DNA of 64,000 bases from Chlamydomonas sphaeroides (Eukaryota > Chlorophyta > Chlorophyceae > Chlamydomonadales > Chlamydomonadaceae): the NCBI GenBank assembly GCA_001662425.1, contig BDDC01000301.1, forward strand, positions 1,804-65,803. Direction: 5' to 3'. Of this stretch, positions 1 to 11,100 are shown one piece after another. The notes under the pieces were generated by a model, which worked only from the letters and a program-made list of their open reading frames with translations, did not search any database and was not told the DNA's origin. Each line of letters opens with the position of its first letter. The first letter of the stretch is position 1. The translations under genes and the position numbers were made by a program.

Positions 1-134
1 TGCGGCAATGGAGGAGCAGGAGCCACGGGGTTCGGGCGTGCGGCATGGCAGGCTGGGCATGTGGCGGTGTGGCTGGCCGGCAGGTGTCGCGGCGCAGCTG
101 GGGCGTGGTAGCTCGCCCAACTCGGTCGTCTCAC

Positions 135-1473
135 AGCCGCAGGATGCCCACAGAGGTGTAGAGGCAGGCAACCAGAAAGGCCAGCTGGATGGCGAGGCGG
201 TTGTAGTGCTCCTGGATCTCAACCTGCATGTGAGCGGCAGCAGCGGCAATGAGAACCGGTAGAAGGGGGGCGTCACCCATGTTTAGGCCCCCCACCGCAC
301 GGCGGCGATGCTCAGCGAGCTAGCAGGTTCCAGAGGCCAGAGGTGTTCAACGCTTGGGCTTGCTCAGCTGCATGCACCCCATGCTATGTAAATCCCCCCA
401 GCCAAGCTGCTCGCCACGTGGGTGCCACATGGCGCTGCGTGCGCGTCCTGCCTAAGCTGACCTGCTGCGCGCTGACTCACCTGCTCGGGCGCCGGTGCGT
501 TGGGGTTGGCAATATTCTCCGAGCCGGGCACCATGTCTTTGAGCGCGCTGCCGATGAGCAGACTGGTCACGGCCACGGGCCCCACCGCCAGCTGCCGGGA
601 GCTGCCCACCTGAAAAATAAGTAAGGTTGTAGCCAGGGTTAGTTGAGGGGTTGGCTTTGGGGAAGCAACCGCGCAAACGCTCCAATCGTCGGTATGCGGG
701 GCGGCGGCGGCCCCTGCGGCCAGGCGCGCAGGGCCGAGCGAGGATAGCGCTGCGCTGCGTGCCCAGTGCGCTGCCGTACAGCATCGTTCCACCCACCAGC
801 GAGTACACGATGCAGGGCAAGAAGGCACCGTACAGGCCGTACACGGACGGCAGGCCCGCCAGGTTGGCGTACGACAGACCCTGGAACGGGGCACGCTGGC
901 GACAATAACTGCGGACAGGCGGCGCGAACGCCGCACTGCAGCGCAGGACAGACACGACGGCACTGCTGTGTTCTGGTCGGTGTCGACGCTAGCAGCAGGA
1001 GTAGGAGAGGGCGCGCGAACCCTCGCACATCGACCCCATCCACCTACCTGCGGCACCACCATGAAGCCGACGCTGAGGCCTGCGACGATGTCGCTGAGCA
1101 GGTACTCCTTGATCTTGTAGGTGCGCAGCCAGCGTACGCACGGCAGGAAGACCGCCAGCCAGTCGAGCCAGGTGTAGACGGCCTTGCGCGCGGCATGCCT
1201 GGGAGCAATGGCGGCGTCGTGAATTCGATATTTTCGCGCAGCCCTGCGCTAACCGCGCCTTTGAAGCCATGCCTACTCTTCTCTCTGACGAAGCCACCAC
1301 GCCTTCAAGTTGCTGGCCGGGCGCGCTGGAGGCTCTTCAGCGAAAGGGAACACAAGTCGCTCTTTGTCATCGGCATGCTTGTTACTTGTTTCATTGATAC
1401 CCAAGTACGAATGTGCAGAGGAAAGGAGGTCTGTCGGCGAGTCAGTCCCGACGCCACCGCGTCGTTGCGCCAT
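135..1473 (-). CDS. SulP/SLC26-family anion transporter, N-terminal part (runs off the left edge)
   Basis: Membrane transporter of the sulfate permease (SulP/SLC26) family; members move sulfate or other anions with protons or by exchange. Five exons give about 209 N-terminal residues in one frame: 1298-1473, 1048-1198, 797-880, 481-609 and 135-223. The start MAQRRGGVGTDS at 1473 is the only in-frame ATG that splices correctly into the conserved region. Family hallmarks seen in order are DIVAGLSVGFMVVPQGLSYA, NLAGLPSVYGLYGAFLPCIV, GSSRQLAVGPVAVTSLLIGS, and QLAFLVACLYTSVGILRL just before the last visible donor. These cover roughly the first three to five membrane segments. The rest of the transport domain and the C-terminal STAS domain, if present, lie outside the window. 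Positions 1-134 are intron. The family is firm; substrate specificity cannot be judged from this part. Confidence 0.9.
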
Positions 1474-1749
1474 CTTGGTCAGCGAACGTCGTCGCTCAGC
1501 CTAGACTTGGCAAACTTGCTCAGGATCAGCAACCTGCAGAGTAACCTGTGCGCTTGTCAAATCCCATTGTCAGACAGGTCGGAACTGATCCTGTCGGACG
1601 GCCTGCCGGCCCGCCCCCGGCCCCCGGGCCTTGACGGCGGCGTGACCTATGTCAGACAAGAGCCGTTGATCTTACCTTTGGCTTTCTTACCTTGAATCGC
1701 TCAAAGAAACGAAGTATTCGCAGCGGAAGCGTCCGGTGCACCGGTTAGA
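1474..1749. promoter_or_regulatory. Divergent promoter region between the SulP gene and the type I membrane protein gene
   Basis: The 276 bases separate two start codons that point away from each other, so both promoters and 5' UTRs must lie here or reach into the neighbouring genes. No clear TATA box or repeated motif was recognised. Assignment rests on gene orientation only. Confidence 0.5.
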
Positions 1750-4021
1750 ATGGCGCTTGACTCGTGCGTTCGGCTCGCAATCCTCATAGTTGTGGCGTCC
1801 GCCATACCATACGGGTACGCATCTGAAACGACGTGTGTGATGCCGCGAGATGGGTTCGGCCTTATGAATGCAATTCTATTGAACTTACGCATCGCACCAT
1901 TTGCTTTGCAGCGCTCTGGCCGCGGGCAAGTACAACATCTCCAAAGTCATGAAGTCCCCTCTTATAGCGTCGCATGATCACCCCGACGCGGTGTGCAGCA
2001 CCCCCGGCACATGTTACCCGGGTAAGGCATCATGGTGCGTGCCGCGAGAGCATGCCTCACGCACCCCGCCCGAACCTGTACCACTTTGCACCCCACCTGC
2101 ATAACTCGCGGGTCGCAGTCAACCAGACCATGCCTCCCTGGAGCTTCTGGTACTGGTAAGGCTCTGTGGTCCGAAACAGTCAGGGTTGGCGTGCATACCG
2201 GGTACCAGGGCTCCCCTGCTGCCGCGTACCACATGCGCTTAGCCTCAGGGCAGGGTCAGTTCGACTGTATGCAGCTAAATGTGTATGACATGGTTAATCA
2301 TGCTACATGTAGCAATTCATGATCATGCTACATGTAGCAATTCATGATGCAGCTCGAATGTTCGCACAGCGTCAACATGTGTAACGCGCCTCGAGGAGGA
2401 CGAAAGCGCACCGCCCATACGGTACCTCGTTTGGCATCGACAACTCCCCTCGCTCTGCGCGTCACGCCCCCCAATGCCCTGCCCCAGGTGCGGCTTCTAC
2501 GCCTCGCACCGCACCCTGTACTACCTGAGGTCCACACACAACACCTCCAACTTCACCGGCAGCTGGCTCATGCGCCGCTCCGTGCTGGAGGTGCGGCCCC
2601 GGGCCGGCGCGCCAAGCAAGGCAGCCCAACACAGCACGAACGAACTAGGAGTCACGCGCACCTTGGCACGAACAGCACCATCCATGAGGGGCAGGGCACC
2701 GCTGGTCGGCCGCGGCTGCGCGCTGCGACGCGTTTGGCCGGTCGCGGCACGTAGATGCAGGAAAAGAATGCCGCGCATTGACTCCGGCGCTCGGTCCCGC
2801 TCCCCACACGCACGCTGCTGCTGGCTGCAGGGATGCGCTCTGCCCAACATGGCAACCGTGGAGAACTGCCCCACCGTGCCAGGTGTGTGTGTGGGGGGGG
2901 GGAAGGGCCGCGTCGTGCTGTAGAGTTGTTGCTGGCGGTACGAGCGGCACTTGGCGAACACCCGCAGCTGAGGCCGCGCACTGCAACTCCTTGCGAGGCA
3001 TTACTGAGGCTGGCCCCTGCGCCTGCCGCTGCCTCTGCCGCCGCTGCGTGCCGCTGCGTCGCCAGAGTCGTCCTGCTCCAAGCAGAAGACCTGCAACGTG
3101 CGCGTCTTCGGCCTGGTCTTCCCTGATGAAGTATGCCTCATCGTCATTAACAACAGGTAGGCGTCGTGGTTCTGGGTGGACAGACAGAGCAAGGCAGGCC
3201 GGGCGAGGTTGTGTCCACCATCCAGCAAGGCTCGGCCAACTCCCAGCTTCCCAGATAAGAGGCTATCTACCAAGGTCGACGGGAATCAAGTGATGAAGCC
3301 CGGCTGCTGCGCCTTCGTCCGCTGCTACTCCGTGCCACCCCATGGCGCAGGGCGTCGAGCCTCGTCGGCACCTTGCGAGTCAACAATTTCCCCGACAGTA
3401 AGTAGCCAACGAGGTGGTGTTCCTGGTGGCGCTTGCAGCTAACGATAAGTCGATGATGACACCTTAGGCTCGCCCATACATGTAAGTAATAAGGCACGCA
3501 CGTCGCCCGCTGCGCCTGCGCCCCGCCCTGTGTGCAGGCCCGCGCTACTACGGCACAGTCTTCACCGTCCTGCTGGCGGTGCTGGGGCTGGGCGCGGTGC
3601 TGGCAAAGGTGGCGTACGACGTGAGTACGACATTATGAAGTATGTCGTGTACGTACGGTTTGGTGGCATATCCCAGGCTCGTCGTCAGCATATCCTGCTG
3701 ACAACGAACCCCGCCTCGACAGGTGGCATTAGACGCCTCACTGGGTGCTCGCCCCCCGGCCCTGCCCCCTTCCCTCCGCAGTTCCACTACCACATCACCG
3801 CGCCCATATCCAAGCACAGGACGCCCGTGCGGCCGCAGTCTCCGGCGACGGCCGCCAAGGGGGCCGTAGGGCCGGCTGGGGACCTGGAGCAGCCGCTCAA
3901 TGACGGAAGTCCCAGCGGCGACAGCGATGGGCCGCCACAGGGCCAGAGCGGCGCGCTGCGGGCCTGGTTCGCCGCCAAGCTGTTGCGCACGCCCTTCCGC
4001 AAGCGTGGTGGCGAGGACTAG
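1750..4021 (+). CDS. Single-pass type I membrane protein, 275 aa, family not recognised
   Basis: Nine exons join in frame: 1750-1814, 1912-2021, 2119-2155, 2488-2590, 2831-2882, 3066-3156, 3351-3397, 3538-3620 and 3782-4021. They encode 275 residues. The first exon encodes a signal peptide (MALDSCVRLAILIVVASAIP). The luminal/extracellular part has nine or more cysteines (CSTPGTCYP, WCGFYASHR, ENCPTVP, SSCSKQKTCN) and N-glycosylation sequons (NIS, NQT, NTS, NFT). One hydrophobic helix (VFTVLLAVLGLGAVLAKVAY, exon 8) is followed by a ~80-residue basic/Ser/Pro cytosolic tail ending RKRGGED. I do not recognise the family, so no function is given. The phase-consistent junctions make the model credible. 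It starts back to back with the SulP gene. Confidence 0.75.
2297..2346. repeat. 25-bp perfect tandem duplication built of palindromes
   Basis: Two identical adjacent 25-base copies lie in intron 3 of the membrane-protein gene. Each copy contains the palindrome CTACATGTAG, and the junction forms a second palindrome, CATGATCATG. Local AT content is far higher than in the surroundings. Confidence 0.9.
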
Positions 4022-4375
4022 GCTCTGCGGCGTGATGTGTTTTGCTACGGGTGCCATTCGTGCAACTGCCTCAAGAGGAGATGAGCACGTCCAGGTACCG
4101 CTCTGTGTGTGCGACCGGCGGGTGCCGGGCACAAACAATAAAGCTTGGCCGGCTCAGGTGCAGCGGCCTCCATGCGTACGCCACGTCGTTGGTGGGAATA
4201 GAAGGGGCCGGCCGGCAGGCAGGCGGACGGGCGTTGCGGCACGCCCGCCCCTGCAGGGGCGCGGCCGTGCGCATGGCCTGGCGCCCTGGCCAGTGCATGG
4301 CACGCCGGGCATCCTGCTGCGGCCCTGTACTGCGGCTGTTGGCCTGCACTGCGACAACGGTTGTGACTGCTTGGT

Positions 4376-4380
4376 TGTAA
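4376..4380 (+). terminator. Polyadenylation signal TGTAA
   Basis: The green-algal poly(A) signal TGTAA lies about 355 bases past the stop codon of the type I membrane protein gene, a plausible 3' UTR length. Confidence 0.55.
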
Positions 4381-5185
4381 CAGCGTGGCTGTCTCGTGGG
4401 CTCCGCCGCGGCCCCCCGGCAGCAGCCGTACCGTGGCAGCAGCGCAGCACCGCAGGCACCGGCCGCAGGGGAACAGGTCCCAAGCCTCGACCGGACAACC
4501 GTCCTCGACCTGTTCCTCCCCCGGGGGCGGCGGCCGTCTTCCATCGCATCCAAGGCCACCACACGTCTGTTACGCGAGCCTGCGCGGCTGCTCCCGCCCC
4601 TGGTCTCCTCACCCTTGCATGGCTGTGGCGCGCTGACACCCGCAGCCCCCGGGCCGCCTGGCCCCGCCGCTGGGCCCGCCACAGCCGACAGGCCAGCGCC
4701 ACGCCGCAAAATCCCTCCGCATCCCAGCACAGACATCATGCTCGCATGCACCACACGCTCGCTTGCGCACACGCTTCCAAGCGCACGGTCCATCAACGAA
4801 TGCACTCATGCACAGGCACGCGCCTGCTCCGCTGCCCGCCCAGCCCACGGCTCGTTCGTTGGGTATGCACCGATGATGCAGCGCGGATGCGTGCGCGCAA
4901 AGACAGCGCCACGGGTTTGATCACTCGCAGCGCCGCACCACATGTGAATGGGTTTGCCCGCAGCCGCTGCCCCGCGGACCCAGCAGCCACGCGCCACATC
5001 ATACGTCCGTGTCGCACGGCAATTGCCGAGGCAAGGGACGCTGCACACCTCCGACCCCCCCAGCCCACCGCTGCCGGGTCATCGCCTCGGGACCTCCGCT
5101 ACGCATCACCTACTGTATGCTGCTTGAGCGCAGCCTGGAGCAAACACCCGCACCGCCAAGCCGTCACTTGGGTTCACGCCATGTC
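4381..5185. other. Intergenic space between convergent 3' ends
   Basis: Lies between the end of the (+) membrane-protein gene and the stop codon of the (-) channel gene. It should hold the channel's 3' UTR. No TGTAA was found on the minus strand here, so the channel's poly(A) site is unassigned. No gene was seen. Confidence 0.6.
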
Positions 5186-8100
5186 CTAGGCCCCACGCCC
5201 TGGCCCGGGCCCAGCGCGCGGCGGAAGCGCCGCAGAGCCACCGCCGCCGTCGCCCCTGGGCGCGCCGGCCGGGGGCCTACCAGGCGGCAGCGGACTCGGA
5301 GCACCGCTGCCGCCTGCGCCACGCACAAACTCGGCGCTGCTCCGCGCCGCCGGCGCTGGCCCCGGCCTCGCGGCAGCCGCCCCGCTGCCGCTGTGCTGCC
5401 CCGCCAGCAGCTGCGCGCGCACTGCGGCCACCGCACCCGTGCCCGTCACCGACGACAGCCGGCTGGGGCCCGCGTGGGCGTGGCTGTGGTGGCCTCCTGC
5501 GCCGCCGCCTCCCGCCAGGCGCCGGGCCAGAAAGCCCGAGCCGCCCGACGGCGCTGGGCCGGGCGAGGACGCCACGTCGGCGCCCGTGGCCGTGGCCCCG
5601 GCGCTGCTACCGCTGCCGCCCGAGGAGGCGGGCACGGGTTGCGGCGCCTGCCACGGCGGCAGCAGCGCCTGCTGCGGCTGCGGGCCGCTGGAGGGGCCGG
5701 GGCTTCCGGGCGTGCCGCCGCGGCCGAACCAGCGCGCGAGCATTTGTGAGGCCAGGTTGCGGCTGGGGCCGGAGGCCTCGGGTCCGCGCGGCGTCATGGC
5801 TGTCGACACGACGCTGCTCACAACAGAGGTGGACCCAACAGTGAGGGGCGACGGCACCGCAGGCTGCCTGCGACCGCCCAGCAGGCTAGGCGCGCCGCCG
5901 CTGCCGCCGCCGCCGCCGGTGCCGCGACTCGCCGCCCCGCCGCCGCTGCTGGCGGCGCCGCCGAGCGTGGTGAGCGCCGGCGACGGGCTGCCGGTCCCCG
6001 CCACCTGGGGCACCCCCGACGGCGCCGTCGACAGCGAGCGCGTCAGGCCGCCGCCGCCGCTGCCACCGCCGCCGCTGTCTCCGCCGCTGCCGTCGCCCAG
6101 GGCCTCTATGCCCAGCACCTGCCGCAGGTGCTGACCCAGCATCGACTCCCGGCGGCGCCGCCGCTGCGCCGCGTCGCGGTTTTCCTGGAAGCTAGCCGCA
6201 ATGCCCGAGCGCCCGCGGCGGACGCTGCCCGAGTAGGAGCTGCCCGAGCCGCCGCTGCCAGTGGCCGCCAGCTCCTCCCCCGCGCTCGCCAGCACGCCGC
6301 CGCCGCCGTCGCCCGCCTCGCCGCCGGCTGCCGCCAGCTGCGCGCGCATCGCCGCCGCCTCGGCCACCAGCAGCAGCGTGCTGCCCTGCCGCCGAGGCAG
6401 CACCGGCCCCAGCGTCGCCAGCAGCGCCAGCGACGACACGTTGCTGCTGCCGCCCGTGGCGCCCGTGCCGCCGGGCGCGCCCTGCGCCCCCGCGCCGCTG
6501 TCGCCCTGCGCCGGCGAGCCCAGGCCCGAGGCCCATGCCGCCAGCAGCGCGGCGTTGCTGTCCTTGCGGCCGCTGCCGCCCAGGCGCGACACCATCTTGG
6601 CCAGGCGGGGAAACAGGTTGTCGCCCGACATCCGGGAGCCGATGGAGGTCCGGCCCGCGGTTCCAAAGCCCGGCGAGGCCAGGGCGCCCAGCGTGAGGCC
6701 GGCGCCGCTGTGGTGCCCGAAGGTGGGCATGCGCGAGCGCAGGCCGCGCGAGGTGATGCGCGAGTTGGTGGCGGAGGCGGCCAGCATGCGGCTGCGGTCC
6801 ACCTGGCGGAGCGCGTCAATCTTGAGCCGCATCAGCCGCACAAACACCTGCGGCGGGGTGCGGCGCGGGAGGAGCTCGGGCAGGGTTGGGGTAGGACATG
6901 ACGCAGGAGAGGAGCAGGGCTGCAGGGAGCGCTGGGGCAGCCAGCAGGCCTGAAATGTGAGTGGCGGATGCTGCAGCCACCGCCGCTGCCGTGTGGCTCC
7001 AGCGGCTGTCTCACCCACCCGTAGCGTGATGACCATGCGCAGCAGGTCCACGAAGTTGCTGGTCTTGAGGAGGCCCTCCAGCTGCGCATTGTCGATGAAG
7101 TTGTCCAGCACCACCGCAATCACCTGGGGCGCAGGGAGGGGCAGGGAGGGGCAGGGAGGGAGGGAGAGGGGTCGGGTTGCTTGTCGCTGGGGCGCAGGGT
7201 TTGGGACTGCGGAAAGGCAGCGCCGTGGGCTTCGCTGCAGGGGCCGTGGTGGCTGCGGTACCGCAATGCGCTGCAAACAGGGTTTGTCATCACACCCAAC
7301 CCGGCGCACTGCCGGCTCACCAGGTTAAGCATGATGAAGGTTGCGAGGATGACAAAGCTGCGGCAGGGAGGCAGGAAGTGGGGGTTGGGCAAGGCTCAGC
7401 AAGCGCCTCAGCCCGAGCGGCCCAGCACCAGCTGCAGCACGCCCCACTGCGCCGGGCCCACCCTGCCCCTGCCCCTTGCCTCACCTCACGAAGAAGGCGA
7501 CCGTGGCCAGCGCCTGCACCCCCCAGCCGCACTGGTACTGGTTGTCGTCGCAGCCCAAGGCCACCGCCATCAAGTCGCCCCAGCCGTCGCCCGTGAACAG
7601 CCGGAACTGGGTCACCATGGCCGCACCGATGTCGTTGTAGTTGGCCTGGGGCAGGGGTCAAGGGGCGGAGGTGCAGGGGGAGGTTGGGGAATGAAACGGG
7701 GAGAGGTTGCGAAAGCAGTGACAACGGTCCCTGGTGCAGTGCGAGGTTGGGGAGGACGGGCATGCCAGCGAGTGGGCGGCGGCGGGGTGGGTGCCTCCCC
7801 GGAGGGGCGCAGCAGCCGGCGGCGCCGGGTCGTCACCCCGGGGCTCGGGCGGTTGCAGGAGCAGCGAGCGCACACGCCCCGCCAGCACCCTGGTCCAGCT
7901 CCTCCCTCCCTCCCTCGTTCCTGCTGCACACCTGCGAGCCTGGGCTGTCCAGCGGGCTGCCTGGTGCTCCGTACATGTTGATGCCGAGGATGGCGTAGAT
8001 GTACATCATGAGCATGAGCAGGCTGCCCACGTTGGCGATGGCGGGCAGCGAGGAGATGAGCGTGTTGAACAGCGTGCGCAGGCCCTTGGCGGCGCGGATG

Positions 8101-11100
8101 AGCTTGAACATACGGCACACGCTGAGGAAAGAGAGGTCGGCCCGGGGTGGGCGGGGATGCGTCAGGGAGAGGGACACAGGTCAGGGTGTGGGGATGCCGC
8201 AGGAGACCGGGGCGCCAGGGAAGACAGGGACGCTCTGGGTTTGCGAGTTGGAGTAGGGCACGGCCAGCGACGAGGGGCCAGCGAGGGCCAAGGCAGCGGC
8301 GAGCGCTTACGAGCCAGGAGCTCACCGCAGGATGCGCAGCACTGTGACCACCCCGGTGGCTGCGTTGGTGGGCGTGAAGGTGGACACGATGTCGGGTATG
8401 GAGACGAGGATGATGAAGATGTCGAGCTTGGACCAGGGGTCCTGAGCGGGGCGGCGGAGAGGCGCGGCACGCAGCGTGCGTGTGAGGCAGGGCGAGGGTG
8501 AGGTCGCGAGGAGGAGGCGGGCAGACGCAGCCCAGGCGTCCTCCTAGCCGCCGCTTTCCGGGCCTCCCTCACCCGTATGTACTTGCTCCAGCCCAGCGCG
8601 CAGCTCTTGATCATTGCCTCCGCTGCAAATGCCAGCGTGCACACCACGTTGATCATGGCCAGGGCCACGTCGTAGGACCGCGGGCTGCCCTCGAAGATGG
8701 CTGCGCGGGGCAGAGGGGGATGGACGGTCACAGGGCAGGCGGAGAGGCAAAGCACGTGGTCCTACAGTGAAAAGGCAGGTGGGGGGAGGGCTGGGCAGCA
8801 GCGGGGAGATCGGACCGTGCAGGGTTGGCGGCATTCGTGGAGCCGGCGGCGCGCCAGCATGCCTCACCCGCCATGGCCGCGATGTTGATGACGATGTTGG
8901 CAATGACGGCGTTGTCAAACTGGGGGTGCGAAGCCACCTGTAGGGCGGGGAGCGGGAAGGCGTGGGGCGGGCAGCCGGGCGCGTGGGCAGGCGGGCAGGT
9001 GGGCGGGGCTGAGCTGCCAGCCAGGACAGGACAGGCGCGCACATGCGGAGAGGACGGGCCCGGATGTCAGCAGCAAGATGAGCGTGCGAGGTTGGGAGGA
9101 CGGCGACGGACCAGGGGAATGGCAGGCAGAGCAGGAGCTGGTTGTTCGCAACGTGGGTCGCACCTGCCAGCAGTAGCGCCTGAGGCGGGACGCGCCCTGC
9201 GGCACGCCCCCCTTCCACAGGTCCTTGCCGGCCCGCTCAAACTTGAAGATCTTCATGTACTCCTTGGCCTGGAGGACGAGCGGGCGGTGGCGGGCTGGAA
9301 GCGAGGAAGCGACGTTGTGGAAAGGCGATGTGTGGGCACGGTCCGACAGCCCGCCGAGCAGTGGGCGCGAAAAGCCTTCAAGCCCTGCTCCCGTGTCCCC
9401 ATGCCTGCCTGCTTTGTCGCGATGAGGTCGCCGCCCTGCTCCACCACCACACGCGCGTAGTGGTCGATGATGACCGACACCAGCAGGTTCACCCAGAAGA
9501 AGCCGCCCAGGAACACAAAGGCGATGATGTAGAGGCCCAGGTAGGGCGCGGCGTCGGGCTGGGGCAGGGAGGCACGGCGAGGCCGGGGTTGGGGCACGGG
9601 CGAGGCAGCAGCCAACGCGCCGATCGCTGCACGCCGGCAAAACGCCCAGCCCGACCCGGTCCGGCTTGGCGACCCAGCCCTAACGCTGGTGGGGGCGTGT
9701 CGCCCGGTATCCGCATGCAGCTACACGCGTCCAGTCCCCGTCCCTCAACCCCTCCGCGCCCCCCTGTTCCTGGTCCCTCCGCACCTCCGGCACCCTGTCC
9801 ACGCCCACGCTGTCCATGCAGCTGCGCGCCACCTCCATGTAGCCGTCCAGCGTGCACACCGTGAAGAGCGTCAGCAGCGCGCGGCCCAGGTGGTCGAAGT
9901 TGCGCATGGGAGGGCCCCACCAGCGCACCGCCAGCTCGCCGGCCTCGGAGCACATGTCGCCCGCATCGGGGTCGCACACGAACGCCTCGCCCTCCATGCA
10001 CTGCACGTGGGAGGGGCGGCAGGCAGGCAGGCGACGCACAGGACTTCCAATGAGGGCGTGCGGCGTGCGGCGTGCGGCGTGCCAGCGGTGGCATGCAGGC
10101 TCGGCTCCCAGCAACCACATCAACCACGAGAAGTCTAGGCCGGCCACGTCTGCTTTCCCACCCCCGCGGCCAGCCGGGCGGACCGAGGGCCCCCCGCACC
10201 TGGCTCCTGTGCGTCACGGACTGTCCGCCGATGACTGCCTGGCTGCACTTGCTGAAGCGGCCCGCGAAGAGCTGCACGCCCAGGATGCCGAACAGCCCGA
10301 ACTGGAAGGCGCCAAACAGCAGCACGTTGCCCAGCGTCGGCAACGAGCGGATGAGCGTCTCCACCACCAGCCGCATGCCGCGCCACCTGATGATGGGGGG
10401 CGGCGGCGCAACACGGGTCCGGATCACGGTCAGCGGCGCCCGTGCACGTGCGTGAATAGCGTCTGCGGCAAAGCGGCCACGCGCCCGCAGCCCATGTCGC
10501 CGCCCTAGGCCTCTCCAGGCCCCGCCAAGGCGGGCGCGCCCTGTCGCGCACCTGCGGATGAGCCGCAGCGGCCGCAGCGTGCGGATGAGGCGCACCGCCC
10601 GCAGCGCGCCCGTGGCCGCGCCGCCCAGCCCCAGCGCCAGCAGGCTGGTGGCAACAATGAGGCCGTCCAGGCAGTCCCAGCCGTCGCGCCAGTAGGCGCC
10701 GGGGTGCAGCACGGCGCCCCGCGCAAAGTGCTTGAGCGCCAGCTCGGCGGTGAAGATGGCCTGGCAGGGGGTTTCGGTGTCAAGGATGTGGGGAGCGGCA
10801 CGGGCACGGGGTCAGCGTGGTGGCTGGGTGCAGGGCGGATGGCAGGGAAGAAGGGGCCAGGGAAGGGCGCTGCGCGGCGGCAGCGGCGAGGCAGGGCCCG
10901 GGGTGGTCCCCACCGTGAACGCGGTGTCCAGCGCCTGCACCGCGACGCCCAGCTTGGAGTGCGGGTCCAGGCGCGGTGTGTCGATGGCCAGGATGGCGGA
11001 GGAGGCCAGGATGATGAGCAGCATCACGTTCTGCGGTTGGGAGGGAGGCAGAGACGCAGCCGCTAAGGCCTCCGGTCAGCGCAGGGTCTGCGGTAGGTAG

